A DNA stretch of 64,000 bases from Bugulina stolonifera (lineage: Eukaryota; Bryozoa; Gymnolaemata; Cheilostomatida; Bugulidae), in NCBI GenBank assembly GCA_935421135.1, contig OW285188.1, positions 20,871,233 to 20,935,232 of the forward strand, in the 5' to 3' direction. The notes below the pieces were generated by a model. That model saw only the letters and a program-made list of their open reading frames with translations, was not told the origin of the DNA and ran no database searches. Positions 14,101 through 27,906 of the stretch are shown here, in pieces (positions within the stretch are counted from its first letter, which is position 1; every line of letters starts with the position of its first letter). A program made the position numbers and the translations under genes.

Positions 14101-16403
14101 ATATTGTATTCTTTGAGAAGATATTGTTTTGGGTGTGAGAAGTGGCGACTAGGCAACCTCACTGCAGCGTCAGTAAATATGGTAGCCCACCAGAATGACA
14201 GAACTAAGTGCCTTTTCAAGAAATACGCATTTTGACAACTTCTTCAAGTTATTCATGTGTAACACTTCAATTGAATGGTGCAAATATAGTTCATATTTCT
14301 TAAATATTTTGAAGTGAATGTTTAGTAGACAAGGCAGTATATCTTTATTTTGGAATCTTTGTGGCCTATATCTTTTCATATTATAAGTTTTATATCATAT
14401 AAATTTGATATATCAGCAAACAAGTTATATAAATTAGAACAAAGAAAACTTATGTCACTATATTCTTTAACTCATCCCTGCAGTTGTAAAGTGGATGCAA
14501 TATACATACAGTGTAAATGTGCTGCTGTGTCTAGGGCAGGCTGTTTGTACTATGTGGGCGTATTACACAGCATTGATATGGACTTTCCATCTACACAATA
14601 TGTAGGAAATAAATAACAATATTTAAATAACAAGGTGTGTAGAAATAGATAGGAATGGTCATGGACTAAAAATAAACTTCATGCTTACTAGAACATGATA
14701 TAATTATAGTATACCCCTTGCAGATGGGTTACCCAGCCTGCTTTAGGCCCTACAGTATACTGCTTCAGTGTATGACACCTCGGAAACATGCTATATTGCC
14801 AAGACATGCTCCTAGGCATAAATACCTGTAGGAAATCATGTGTAAAATAACATAATATGCATGTATATGTTTTCCTTCCATTTCTTTTCAAAATGTAATA
14901 CATATGACTCAACTGTGTGCTTGTAAATGCTAGTATAAGAATTAAAAACATGAGTCGTGAATAATGAGTGACATATTAGACTGTTTGAAATAACTGTCAT
15001 GCTCCTTTAGTTTGTTTCTGTCAAGTTTAACATTTCTCGTCACTGGAATCAAGTTACTCTCACCTGTAAGCCCTATTGTCATAGTTGTAAAGTCAACTCC
15101 CTCAAAGCAGTCTGCCCCCATTGAAATGCTACGAGTAACCAGAGACAAGTGATTTTTCATGTACACCATCAATTGAATTTCATAAACAATTTTCATATGA
15201 GTAGATTTGCCACAAAAACCAAATATAAACCAAAAAGTGAAGTATTGCCTTTTAACAGTTTTCAGTTTTCTTTTCTTTATCTTTCATATTCATATTTTAG
15301 TATTATAATATGCATTAGAGATACAAGTAAAAGTTAACCAGGCTCACCACACTCTTGTGAGTGGTAATAATTAGATGGAAGCTAACTGTCTATTCCTTCG
15401 GCTAAGTCCAAGTGACAACAATAACCATTTTAGCTAAGTATATTATTATTATCATACACACCCATGTACAGCAATAATGTGTGAATATCAACTAAAATAA
15501 TGCATTACAATATCACAGTTTTCATACATTAAATTTTTATGCTTGGCCAATGCATTTATTATTATAACAAGTAGTATGAATTGAAACCATGTGGAGCAAC
15601 TTTTAATTTACATATTTATACTGTAACCTACACAGCCATGTACATTGTATGTTATGACCTGACCAGTTGATAATAATACGTATAAGCTATGAGGTATAAT
15701 AATATGAAAGTGGAATAGGCACTGGACAAAATATGACACACCCAAGTTTATGCAGAATTGTGACTCTAATGATAGACAATTGAGGAATTAGAATTAAAGA
15801 AACAAAACAAAGAAAAACACATGATGACAAAACAGAGCTAGGGTAAAAAATTGACAAAGTTCTTTGCAAGTCATTTCTCTTTGAGAATATCCAGAAGCTA
15901 CTAACTTGTGAAACAAAACAAAAACTAACTCGCAGAACATTATTATGTTATTTTATATTCTTTCTGATATGAACTGGAAGTTATTTAAACTACATTGTTA
16001 TATGTTATTGAACCTGTTTGTAATCTAGACGTACAGTGAGTATAATATTAACAATTTGATGTTGATATGGTAGAATAGCTGAACAATAAAATACAGAAAT
16101 GCACATTGTTGATGCTGGCAAATGAATGACATTACAATTGTGAAGTTGTCCTCTCCCAGTCCATCCACAAAAGGAAGGACAACACTGCAAAATGCTATTA
16201 CAGCCAAGTTAGATGACATTTACATTTACACCCATGAGTTCATGACATATTGTAGACATCTGAATTATCATAAGATTCTCATTATTTGAAAATAAATTGT
16301 AATTTGACCTGAAAACTAAAATAACATTTTTACTAGTCCCCCAACATGAATGATATTGTACTCATGAACTACTTTAGCATATTGGAGCATTACTAAGTAA
16401 ACC

Positions 16404-16549
16404 CAGTATACACTCCGCAGTATACACTCCGCAGTATACACTCCGCAGTATACACTCCGCAGTATACACTCCGCAGTATACACTCCGCAGTATACACTCC
16501 GCAATATACACTCCGCAGTATACACTCCACAGTATACACTCCAGTATAC
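16404..16549. repeat. 14-bp minisatellite, about 10 copies
   Basis: Tandem copies of the unit AGTATACACTCCGC run across the stretch with very few differences; the last copies lack the final bases. The open frame through it (CGVYTAE repeats) is a by-product of a repeat whose three-unit length, 42 bp, is divisible by three. Its core AGTATACACTC also occurs in the 26-bp array of ZC3H18. Confidence 0.95.
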
Positions 16550-17085
16550 CACGTATTATTGTATATATTTAGAATAACCAAAAATACCACAATAGTAAAG
16601 GACTTGCAGCATCTACAGTATTATATAGTGTAAACATAAAAGTAAATTGCTGCCAAATTAAGTTTGTACTACCATGCATATTCAGTCCCGATAAATTGAA
16701 ATGTTAAAACAGTGATTGTAGCTGCCAAACAAATACATCTTAAGTTGCACTTACATCACAGTCCTAAAAAATGATATAATAGTATAAAACATAAAAAAAT
16801 GTTGATGATAATGCAAGAATTATCAGAACGTGATTGGTCCTGTGAAAGAGCAAGCTGTAATACTGATAAATTGTCTTATTTCCGTTATAGAATGAACGTG
16901 GACATAAAGTTAGATACAGAGTTATCTCTGTGCTGTAACTTATTGCAGCAAACGAACCTACAAATAGAATAATATAAACCTATAGTATTATTAAGATGCT
17001 ACAGGAAATAAACTAATCTTATTACTCATTGTTGAATAAATTCCTCTACTAAAATTATGAAGTAATACATGACTGTAAGCTCACC

Positions 17086-19777
17086 TCATTGGTCATCCCC
17101 GGAGAACATAGTTTTATAGGAGTTGAGAAGGTCGAGGGACACCGCGCTGCCTCCGCAGACTATAATAACTACATTGTCTAGATCTGCCGGGAGTCTCCCA
17201 TTCTCCTTCAGCTTTTGAATAACTCCTGAATATGCCGCCGCTAACGACGCACCACAAGAGGGCTCCACTAACATCCTGTGATTATCTTCAACAAAAATAT
17301 TTTCTAAGCTTTTGTTAACGCATAGAGCAAAACATTAATTTGATTGTAACAAACCAAAGACTTCACAACTTGCCCACATAGGAATAATTTTAATAAATGA
17401 AATGTCTAAAACATCCTCAGTTCTTTGACACCAACCTTCTACATATATTTCGTACGTACATACAGTGTAGTATGTACACGTCTGAGTGCATTGAGAAGGC
17501 TCTTACCTGCAAATCTGAGACAAGCGCTGACAGCTGCCGCATCCGACACGACTTGAGAAATGACCTTGTGATCTTTTGTGTAATCAAAGAGCTGCTGACA
17601 TATTCTCCGGCTGCCAAGACTCTTTGCAATGCTAAAATAGTGTGACATTACGGTATCATGGCAATGAGTGGATGACAAGGTTGCACAGTATTACCAATTA
17701 AATTGTAGAATAGCAACACAATGAGTCTTAGAGACTAAACATATTACCAAACAAGCGCGTTGCAGAAGTCAAAAACTTGTTTCAGAAATACTAATGAGTT
17801 GCAAGGAGCATTTTGGACCTTATAATATTGAACACTATCCAGGCTTTCCCTGCAGAGGATAAAGAGTTGAAGTTGCCTTCTCTTCATAATAATATATCAA
17901 GAGAGGACAACCACTAATAATGTTAATATGCTATATATAACACAGGATTGTTCATAGTTAATATCTTCAACGTACCTAGTTATATCTGGGATGGTTACCA
18001 GCTCGTTGGCAGCGACAGTTGCAGCAAAAGAAGCAGCTCCTTCAGTTTCCATAACCACAACTGGAACATGAGACCAGCCAACTTCATCTAATCCGTGTAT
18101 CACACCTAGTCAAGCAACATCCACATCAGCATAACATAACTAACTGTAAACAATATACACAGAGCAAAATAGTAAAACAGCAAAAACAGAATGTACTGGT
18201 AAATATTTCTTACATGGAAGTATAGGATATTCAGTATATGATTTGACAATTTGACACAAATTCAAATTCTGTGTAAATGAATACAACATTACAGATAGCA
18301 ATAGTCAACATAATCATGACCATCGACTGCAAGTATGAAGATGAGAGAAGCAGGCAAGTCTGCAGACTATTTAATGAGCAAATGAAGAACTTACCTGATA
18401 CCAGACCACCCCCACCACACGAAGCTATGATACAACCGGGTGTGACGCCTGTCATCTGTCTCTTAATTTCATGAACAACAGTACCATTCCCTTTCCTAAA
18501 GTAAGAGATCAGTTATGGAAACACAGTTTGTGTTCTAATTTCTGTGAATATCAACCTGAAACTCTTTCATCCATTATGATATAAGTACATTGCATGAATA
18601 CATTCAGTGTGTTTCCATGAGAGACTGGCCTGAAAACGGTCTTTGGTCGATATCCATCAACTACAGCACACTGCTTTTACCAGTCAACATTGTTTTACTA
18701 ATATATGGTAATATTACCTTCGCATGACAAGAGGGACCTTGTGAACTTAACTAGGATATTTCAGCTCACAAAGATTGTTAATTCTTTGCATATAAACTGT
18801 AAGTCATTAAGGTGTTGTAAGCTAGTTTAACAAATTTGAATTTGAATTGATGCTGGGGCTTATACTATAATACGCTATAAACACATTAATACTATAGTCT
18901 GAGTAACACCTAGGGAACAGAGTGCAAGTGTTGTACTGTTACTCACCATATAGTAGGATGATCGAAGGGATGCACGAAGGCACAATTCTCATCTGCCTCT
19001 AACTGTTTTATAGCCTCTTCATTAGCCTCATCCCATAACCTACCGACTACCTGCACCTCAGCTCCCTAAAACACAAACACAATAAGAATGTACATCGTTA
19101 TCAAATGTTGTAACATCACAGTATTATGACAACGAGTAAATGGGGCAACCCCATATTAGGGATAAGAATAGTAGAGGCTATTAAACTGTTATAGGCAGAA
19201 ATGAATCGTACTTGTACATTCTTACACTGAACATGATACAAGTACATTATGTCAACTACATGTACATTGTATATATGACTCTGCAGTATAACTAAGCTAA
19301 TTAGGACTAAATGAACAAAACGGATGAAGGGGGGGGGGAGAGGGCACCCCTTAGTTTACTAACCTCTGCTTGAAGTAGCTTGATGATATGCTCCGATGTG
19401 CTGCCAGGAACAATAACCTTACAGTCCATGTTCAGAGCTTTGGCAGCATATGCAGCAGAGAGACCGGCATTGCCACCTGATGAACTGATTATTCTAGATT
19501 TACCTGACTTCTTAGACTGAAACACAACGTAATACATAAGCTATGACTCAGGCATGATATGTGACAAGAGCGAACAACTGTTGAACATGGACAACATACC
19601 AACGAGAGCTGGCTCATTCAATGATACAGCACTTACCTCGTCACACAGCGCACCAATTCCACGGATCTTGAAGGATGCTGCCGGCTGGCAGTTTTCCAGT
19701 TTTAACCATACTTTGCATGATGTCAATTTAGAAATAGCTGTACTGACTATTAGTGGAGACTCAACATGAAGTGCCAT
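17086..19777 (-). CDS. SDS: L-serine/L-threonine dehydratase, PLP-dependent (SDS type)
   Basis: This cytosolic PLP enzyme of fold type II deaminates L-serine to pyruvate, and usually L-threonine to 2-oxobutyrate. Exons on the minus strand are 19777-19637, 19516-19364, 19065-18947, 18495-18395, 18105-17976, 17631-17507 and 17285-17086, giving 322 residues against about 328 in vertebrate SDS. The Schiff-base lysine is K37 in SFKIRG. The substrate loop is SSSGGNAG (N63), the phosphate-binding tetraglycine is at residues 165-168 (CGGGGLVSG), and the C-terminal VCGGS has Cys300 at the place that contacts the pyridine nitrogen in SDS. I chose the exon 7 acceptor after 17286 because it restores FADNHRMLVEPSCG in frame; a nearer AG gives a stop. 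IRGIG and LVEPSCGASLAAAYS favour SDS/SDSL over serine racemase. SDS and SDSL cannot be separated here. Confidence 0.92.
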
Positions 19778-20574
19778 TGCTCCTTTCCTATAACACTAAA
19801 ATATGCATACATACAATGTACAACACATTCACTCAATAAATCAAATAAAGGAAAATATACATACTTCTTATAAAATTAATATACATAGGCCCTAATCGTC
19901 ATACATGTATGTCATACAGCATAAAGTGCTCCCAAGCCAAGGTTTAGAGCACAGGCTTGCAGCTATACGACAATACGAACACTTTCCTAACAGCCTAAAA
20001 CAAAAGCATTCAGCAACACACATAAAAACCTCTATAAAATAATACAGTGGCCAATATCGAGGTTTTTCTCTATTGAATTTATGTTCATTGTGTTACAAAA
20101 CTGTATTCAGTTTGCTAAAATTTTCATAACCAGCTTGAGCTACATAGGATGGCTGTATGTAACAGAATAGAATCTGAAGAGCACTTTTAACAATACATAA
20201 TATTAAAACAGTATTAGTTTAAAGATGTTGATGTGGGTGAAGGGTTTAATGATATACAACAGCACTAAGCGCATTTTGATTTTATTCCTCATATTTCAAT
20301 ACTACTCCTGGTATTTTCATCAGAGGAAACTGACCTGGGCCAAACACAAAATCCTTACTGTGTCTACAAGTTACTTAGTGCAAGTCTGGCACTATAAAAC
20401 GAGTTCTGGTGCCTGTCCCGACTCTTTGGTATTCAGCCCACACACCACCTAGGTCATGAGTAGAGTCACACCTTTATAGTGTTATAGTTGGTAACTAGTA
20501 TACAAGAAAACAGGTTTCCCAAGTCAGAGCAGGATGCTGGCGTTGGAGACTAGGATGACTTAAGGTATGAAGGT

Positions 20575-20870
20575 AAGGTTTAGGCAGTATAAGTCCTATA
20601 GGCTGTCCGATTGGACTCGAACTTGGGTTCCAAGTGCCAGTCCTAGAAATCTCTAGGACTGTAACTTGAACCCAATTCTCTACTATAGCAGGTGCTACCC
20701 TTGCTACGCTATGCTGAGGCATAATTTCTATTGGACCATGCCTCTCACAGCTTAGTATTGGAGTCGTGCCCAGGCAAATTGGTTGAAATTTCATCTCTAC
20801 TTCCTCTCTGGTGCTGGAGGCACTCTCTCACACTTATAGACAGAGTACTGAGATGGCCTCTCCCTAGCGT
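20575..20870 (-). mobile_element. tRNA-related SINE fragment
   Basis: On the minus strand the sequence reads ...GGCACTTGGAACCCAAG then GTTCGAGTCC, a B box (20613-20622 on the plus strand). The same segment, diverged, recurs at about 21441-21470, which supports a dispersed repeat family. The ends are uncertain. Confidence 0.5.
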
Positions 20871-21429
20871 GACATTAGGTTGGGCTATAGAGATAGGGAC
20901 ACACAGCTAGCATCTACTTGATTGGCTTTGCTCTCTGCTCATTAGCGTTTTGGTCATATGTTGTACAGTTGCGCCCTTGTCACCCAGCCGTTCAGAACAA
21001 TGTAATGACCTTAGACCCTGAGGTTTAATTGATTCAAAGCAAAAGAAAACCATTATTTATCAACAAAGCTTTTAGCCTAAGACTACACTACATTTTGTAA
21101 AAAATCTGGAGGAGGCAGGCAGTTTAACACAAACTGAGACCAATAGTGAATAGGGTTTCCAAATCTGGGGTAAGCGTTGTATTAGTATCACTACCAAATA
21201 GGTAATAGCTTAAATTTAAATTAAAATAGAAAAAGGTAGATTTGCCAACTGTAGCATTAGATTAGTCAGTGGAGTGTGTATCAGAAAGCTACGACATACA
21301 AGTACAACACAATTAAATTAAAGCTATGTTCCGAACAAAATAAAAATTTTCATTGGACTACCCAGTGCCATCCCTATTGTGACTGCTAATAAATTAAATA
21401 AATAAAAAAGCATATTATTATAAAAATGC

Positions 21430-21500
21430 GTTTAGATGGATGGACTCGAGCCTTGGGCTCGCTTGTGCCAAGTCTAAAACGAAACCTCGCGATGTAGGTC
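21430..21500 (-). mobile_element. Second copy of the same SINE-like segment
   Basis: The minus strand reads GGCACAAGCGAGCCCAAGG followed by CTCGAGTCCA, aligning with the element at 20611-20641 at most positions. Only the B-box end is clear. Confidence 0.45.
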
Positions 21501-21803
21501 ACGGTCACATGGACTTCAAGATCATTGGCATAACTTATAAATTGGTAGCCAATAGGAACAAAGTAGTTGAGATCTTTTGTAGGAAAGGTAGAGGTCACGT
21601 GAGTAATGTTTACAAACAAATTATCAACAATGACATTGTGTTTTAGCTGTAGTTGTTCTTTATAAAGGTATGAGTCAATCTGAAGAAGTAAAATTTTATG
21701 CTGACTTGAAAAATATTTCAAACAGCAATTAACCACAAACAAATATCTCTGCTTCAACTTTGTTAATGAACATTGGCATACACTGTTCCTAAGCGAAACC
21801 TAT

Positions 21804-21836
21804 ACACGTGCGCGTTAGTATTTACGTCACGTGACC
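21804..21836. promoter_or_regulatory. UBE2H promoter: CRE-like and E-box motifs
   Basis: TACGTCACGTGACC overlaps a CRE-like TACGTCA with an E-box CACGTG, and a second CACGTG lies just upstream. The cluster sits about 130-160 bp before the UBE2H start codon in an unusually CpG-rich patch. Another TCACGTGA with a nearby CCAAT lies at 21549-21602. Binding by ATF/CREB or USF/MITF-type factors is inference from motif shape. Confidence 0.45.
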
Positions 21837-21963
21837 ACAGTTAATACACAACATCCATAACCCTAAAATTTTAGCTTGAAGTATCACATTGGCATTGCAC
21901 AAGTTGGCTTTTGAAGTTTATCCCTCATTATTTTAGCTCAAGTTTTCACTTAATAAAAACACG

Positions 21964-24900
21964 ATGTCTTCTCCCAGCCCAGGAAAAAGAAGGATGGACA
22001 CAGATATTGTGAAACTGTAGGTTCTCATTGATTCATTCATGTATGTTAGTCACTAGACTATACCGATGCTATACTGTTACTCACTGTACACATTTCTTAC
22101 ACTTACACTAAACTAAATTTACTGTTAAGTATTGAGTCACTTCACTAGTGACTAGAGTGGTTGACTTGTCGTAGACTAAAGCTGAGATTCGCTTTCAGAT
22201 TGAGATTAGGATTAATTGCTTCTAAAACTTAATATAAATAAATATTTAAAATTTAATTGATATTAGCCTATATTAATATTAAATTATCTATTAGTAGATA
22301 TGAGACTGAGTATTCAAATCGTTGTTACTATGGTGATTTATGTTCGCGATTGTCTTATCATGGTGCCTACGATTATGATTATTGATTGTATTAGATTCAA
22401 GATTAAAATTCCATTTGCTTTGGAACTAGATTAAGATTAATGAAATGCTGAGAGTAATGCCCAAATGAAATCCACAATGTGAACTGGTTTGACCAAATCC
22501 GATTTGAATGAGTTTTGGGGCTTGTATTGGTAAAATGATTTTAGAATAGTTAGCGGTAGTGGAGACAAATTTAAAAGGTAGCAGTTGCCGCTGTCCAAAG
22601 AAAGTCATCAAAAGACTTGAAACGTCCAGCCTCCCACAAGACATGATGCTAAACTTCTGTCATGCACAACTCTTTGCTTACTTAGTGTGAGCATGACTTT
22701 GACTACTGGGTAATTAAATTGAAACAGTGAAGCATAATGGCAATACAGCCCATTTCATCAACAGCTTGAAGGGCTGGGATAATGTATAAACTTGTTAATG
22801 AATTCAAGCTTGTAATGACCAGCCAACTTAACTGGTTCTATCAAAGGAAAAATGTGACGTTAGCCAGGTTTTATAACTGATTTATAGATAGTACTTCTTT
22901 TACCATTGTACATGGCAAACCATTCTTTTACCACAGTAGTTCTTTGCCAAAGAAAGCTTAACAGTTGAAGGAAAGTGCAACTCAACATGAAAATCACTTA
23001 CAATATTCATGAACGAGGAGTAGAACGATATGAGTGCCATTTTTGATGTGGACTCCGATCACAGCAGATAAGAGTACCTATTATCAAACAACACAAAGCT
23101 CTAGTACATACCATGATCTAATAACTGTATCTTTTAATTTTTATACTTTTATTAATAAATGTGTTTTAGTATTTTGTTTGTATATATCTGTCCCACATAG
23201 AAAATCAATTTATTATTAATTATTAATGTTATTACAAAACAGATTCAAAGTTAAATAATTATATTATTGTAGTTATGGTGTAATTTTAGCAAGGAACTTT
23301 TTAAGGTTGCTGAGCTGGTGTAGTGGTAGCATGTTCTGTTCACTGTGCTAGGTTCAAACCCCAGTCAGGGACTGGTATTTTCATAGATTTGCAACAAGTC
23401 TCTGACTGCTCATAAATAATTTCCTCGCTAAAAATACATCATATATATAAAAAATGGCCAACCCTCTAACATTATTCTAGTTGGTCTCACCCTACCAAGA
23501 TCTTGAACACCACTATTTGATTAGATGTATTCGGTTAAAGCTGATCATGCTAAGCCATTCTTCAAATCGGTATGCAGCACATGAGCCGATACCCACCGAG
23601 GAAATAATTAGAAAGTTCTGTCTCAGTAGCTTTCAACCAATCAAGTTTTAGATTCCATGTTTAGATTTTTTGTTGTAACATGATAGTTATTATATTTCGG
23701 TGATATCGCACATGTTATAGCGTCATAGTCTTTGGTGACGTTCGCCCAATCTGAGCAGCCCACCGAGATTTTTGTGGGGCACCAAAAACTGCATAGGTAT
23801 GCCTTTACTTCACACTGTAACGTTTCACTTAAGACGCATCTGCTTGTCATAAAATCATTGGTTAAACTGATGAGTAAAATGTGATGGATAACATGCACTG
23901 TATCAGACACCCCGGAGTTGTGGTTTAGCCAGACCTAAAATTAATATTGTCACAGACATTCGGTTGGAATTAAATTTAACCAGCACAATAAGATAAGTCC
24001 AACACGGAGCAGCCTTTTTCCTGTGTATCGGATCGATCACATGAAATGGTGGTGAATAATCATTCCGACTTTATTTATATTTTGAATGGTCACAACTCTA
24101 GACTAACGTCGATTACATAGAAATAACCTGAGACTATATAAATTATGTTTGTGAAAATAGTTGGAATTATCTTCCCCTTCCCTTTTGTCCACATGATTGG
24201 GGGGGATTAGATCCACTCAATACATCGTGAATAGCTCCAGTTTTTGGGCAACACTATGCAAAGAGGACTACATGTCGAGCCAGTGTTTCACCAAATAACA
24301 AATAATATAAACCAATACTTTCTCATGTAGCAAGGCTTTGTGCCCCATATATAATACTGTGTTTGTGCCATATGTTACTTTTTAACTCCACTTGTGCTCT
24401 GCAATAATTTAGGTCTATAATGTACATGTGTGTAAATGGCATAGTGCATCCAGGCACACAATACATTATGTCATATACTACACCATCGCTTATTTTTAAC
24501 ACTCCTTCAGTGATTACTATGGATACTATCTATCTGATCTTCTTATCTCCTGGCGGAGTTCAATACTTATAATATCGTATATTTATTTATATTTAGCATG
24601 GAAAGCAAGTACCAAGTTACTATTCTAGACAACATGAATGAATTTATTGTGAGATTTGATGGTCCCAGCGAGAGTAAGTATATTATGTTAGATAGATAAT
24701 ATATCATATTATTATGTAATAAAATAGTTACATTGGTGACCCTTGTAGTATATTGTACCGCTATATCTCCAGGCAATATAGCTCTATGTACTCTAAATCA
24801 AAGCATATTGATTTCTATGAGTAGAATACAAGCATGGAGTGCACTTAAGTAACTGAATTAATGATGTCAAGTTACTAAGTTTCTATTATAATACTGAATG

Positions 24901-27050
24901 TATGATAATTGTTCACCTGCACCCATGTTTCTGCTGCTATAGTCCAAGTACAGTGTGGATACAAGTAGAAGTCTGATCGATCGTCCATATTGGTAGTATA
25001 TTAAATTGTCAATGCACAGGCCTCAAACAGAGCAGCCTGAACTTATTGGTCAACACCTGGTTGGGGATAAAACAGTGATGGCATCTAGTGCTGTAGCCAA
25101 GCTAGATCATCAGTAGTCATCCTATAAATTCTGGAGGTGACGTCAGTCAACCAAAGAAGTTGTCAACAAAACTCCTGCATGTCCATTTCATGTAGAACAA
25201 TATTTAGTCGTCTTACATCTGCTGGTCTTATATTGCAGCTCCGTATGAAGGAGGAATGTGGAATGTGAGGGTCGACTTACCTGAAGCATACCCTTTCAAG
25301 AGCCCTTCTATTGGTAAGTACAGTACCTGCACTTTGGGTAAATGTATATGATAATAAATGTTTTACATTCCCGGAGGCAGGTTTTAAATAAAAATGTTTT
25401 CTCAATTTACTGAAATGGTTGAATAGTATGTCAGTTATAAGGTTATCATCTGATGTTTTATATTTATAGGATTCATGAACCGAATATATCATCCTAATAT
25501 TGATGAAGTGTAAGTATTACCATACATACGACGTCGTAGTCAATCAAAGTCGGAGTTGCGTCCCTTCGGTGGAATAACCTATGCTTCCTAATCATGTAGC
25601 CTATTCAGAAAGCCGCCCATTCAACTCGTTATTAGACACTATGATGTAACAACTATACATTAAAGTCCTGACTATTATACTGTGTAGTGTGCAGTAGATA
25701 TATTACTGCATTACTGTAGCACATGTTTGTGTTGCTGTGGAATCTGTTGGTATTGTGAAGTTGCAGTCAACTTCTCTCCTCAACATTTGATTGGGTTAGC
25801 ATGGTACCATGTTATTGTAATACTGACATTAGTGTGCATGTGCTAGGCTGCCTATGCTGGCACTAGCGAGCTAGACTGCCTGTACGTGGCACTAGTATGC
25901 ATGTACTCAATTGCCTCCAAAGCGTATTATATTGAATATGTGTTTCCATTTCAGTTCTGGAACTGTTTGCCTCAACGTTATAAACCAAACATGGACCGCT
26001 CTTTATGGTATGTTAGTAGATACACTCAAGAGATCGTTCTACCAGTGTGTACTGTATGATATTATCTAGTATTTATTTTATTTCCCAACTCATGGTCTAC
26101 TATAACTGGGATAGCCGTTGTCAAAACTGAAGCAGAAGAAGTTGACTTTTATTACTTCCAACCCAATTGCCCAGCTTACCAGTATATCTGTTGCACATAA
26201 TAAATATTGTATATTATATTCTTGCAGATCTGACTAACATATTTGAGTCATTCCTGCCACAACTGTTGAGATATCCAAATCCATCAGATCCACTGAATGG
26301 TGATGCTGCCGCATTGTTATTACATAAACCAGAGGAGTACAACAAAAAAGTTAAAGGTAGGTAACAACTAACGGTAACAGATAGCTCATGTTATATTCTC
26401 TTGTGAACAGGTGACATGAAGACTTCTTTCTATAAGATATGTTATGTAAGAAAACTTGATTGATCTTCAGCCAATTAGAATTAGTAATATAATATAGCAG
26501 TATTTCTACATGAGGTCGGTTTCCTAGATTTACATACATGTAATTATAGCTTGTATAGCATTTTATACTGTGAAAACTGGGAATCATCAATGAGTTGACT
26601 AGCCAACCTTCATATGACAGTTCGTATGGCCGCAACTTTACATTCAAAGACATCAGCTAACCATGGTCAGCAATCTCAAGTCTGGGTTTTTGTTCACCAA
26701 GTTACTGACCTAGAAATCTCAAAATATAAATATTGCTTATCTCGTTATTTGATTTTAGTAATTGTTTTGTTAATGTTTGGAGTTTCTGGATGGATAGTCC
26801 TTGGATAGGCACCATTAAGAGTTCCAACACTTGGTCATAATCATACATTGCACCAAGACTTGATTGTAAACATACATGTGTGTCTGTAGAATATGTGAAG
26901 AAATATGCCACTGAGCAAGCAACCAATGAGCAGATCAGGAAAGCAACTGATGACGGTGCCACCTGTATGAATGGGGGAGACAAATCCGATGACTCTGAAT
27001 CTTCTCTCAGTGACTTTACGGAAGATGAAGCACAGGATATGGAGTTGTGA
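21964..27050 (+). CDS. UBE2H: Ubiquitin-conjugating enzyme E2 H
   Basis: This E2 enzyme accepts ubiquitin from E1 as a thioester and passes it to substrates; in animals UBE2H pairs with the CTLH/GID E3 complex. Exons are 21964-22016, 24597-24673, 25239-25313, 25470-25509, 25955-26007, 26228-26356 and 26890-27050, coding 195 residues (about 183 in mammals). The N-terminus [18 protein letters not shown] is nearly identical to the vertebrate protein. The HPN motif is at residues 76-78, and the active cysteine is C87 in [13 protein letters not shown]. The family's acidic tail ends [13 protein letters not shown]. All intron phases agree. Intron 1 (2.6 kb) contains a SINE. The gene is convergent with ZC3H18. 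Confidence 0.97.
23305..23460 (+). mobile_element. tRNA-derived SINE in UBE2H intron 1
   Basis: The A-box region (AGCTGGTGTAGTGGTAGCAT, about 23313-23332) and a B box (GGTTCAAACCCC, 23351-23362) form a clear tRNA-like head. The same A-box region recurs at 62427-62450, identifying a family. The body runs to at least about 23460; the end is not sharply defined. Confidence 0.7.
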
Positions 27051-27550
27051 CCCCAAAGTGCTGTGTACATCTATCTGTGTAATGCTGTAGCACCACAACC
27101 GTTTTATGGATATTGTATATACAGACTGCTGGTCTCAATGTGGTATTCTGTGCAAATTCTATACATTTAGAGCAGACTTATGTACCTATATTGATATCTA
27201 TAACAATATTTTATATGTCAAATGCTTGCTTTGATTCTCAGCTGTTGCATATTTACATAATGCTGATTTTAACTAAGGAATGGAAGATTATTTACCCAAT
27301 GTATCATAGTGTGTAAAATTCTTTTATTTAGTTGCTATATAATAATCAAACAGCAGTTATTTTGTCTGTAGCTTTTAGCAAATATTTAAAAATCTATTTG
27401 AGTCTTAACACCAACTTCCTACTGAATTACAAAGAGGAAATGTAATGTACAACATCCTACCATTTTTCTTAGATTATCTGGGACATAACAATACCCTTTG
27501 GTCAGTTGATAGTGCGTTATAGTTATATTATATTCATAACCAATTCAGTG

Positions 27551-27556
27551 AATAAA
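27551..27556 (+). terminator. Polyadenylation signal, likely UBE2H
   Basis: AATAAA lies 500 bp after the UBE2H stop. It is the first canonical signal I noticed in that 3' flank; use is inferred. Confidence 0.45.
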
Positions 27557-27750
27557 ATTATTTTATAAAGAAAAAAAGAGTATCTGAACTCCATGAAGGA
27601 AGTACATAGTTACGCAGAGAGCTGAAGGTGATACATTATTACCCATTTTGGACTATAATTTCCATCTAGTATTGTTACTATTTACACACTTATCAAATGA
27701 TTATACAGTATTCAGAAAGTTGTAATTATTATGTACAAAAATTAGTTTCC

Positions 27751-27756
27751 TTTATT
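27751..27756 (-). terminator. Polyadenylation signal, likely ZC3H18
   Basis: The plus strand reads TTTATT, which is AATAAA on the minus strand, about 150 bp past the ZC3H18 stop codon. Confidence 0.5.
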
Positions 27757-27906
27757 AATAGTTTATGTATAAATTGCTAATTAAATAATTCCAGAGTATA
27801 CTCATGTAGTAGATGGAAGCTATATATAGAGAGATAGCATACACAACATTTACAGCACATCGTGGAATGCATGCAGGTCATGCAAAACTCAGTTTTAACT
27901 ACAAGT

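Larger units (their letters stand above)
10140..17085. other. Intergenic region between Dlx and SDS
   Basis: No gene is supported in these 7 kb. The region holds an AT microsatellite (11033-11160), a possible degraded SINE with a B-box-like GGGTCAAATCC near 12844, the 14-bp minisatellite at 16404-16549, and an isolated exon-like patch near 15065-15130 discussed as a finding. The remaining open frames are short and compositionally random. Confidence 0.55.
19778..21963. other. Divergent intergenic region between SDS and UBE2H
   Basis: This holds the 5' flanks of both genes. At least two pieces of one minus-strand tRNA-related repeat are present (about 20575-20870 and 21430-21500). No additional gene is supported. 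The 123-residue minus-strand open frame at 21386-21757 runs through the repeat and resembles no known protein. Confidence 0.55.
27051..27906. other. Convergent 3' regions of UBE2H and ZC3H18
   Basis: The 3' UTRs face each other here. AATAAA at 27551-27556 (+) suits UBE2H, and TTTATT at 27751-27756 is AATAAA on the minus strand and suits ZC3H18. I see nothing else, and no coding potential. Confidence 0.6.

Noticed and set aside
16316..16590. Cys/Tyr-rich repeat peptide frames
   Set aside because: They are translations of the 14-bp minisatellite, not genes.
17086..19777. Serine racemase or cystathionine beta-synthase as identity of the minus-strand PLP gene
   Set aside because: The SFKIRGIG, FADNHRMLVEPSCG and VCGGS motifs and the 322-residue length fit serine/threonine dehydratase; there is no haem or CBS domain, and racemase blocks are absent.
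21386..21757. 123-codon minus-strand open frame
   Set aside because: It runs through a tRNA-related repeat segment and encodes no recognisable protein.
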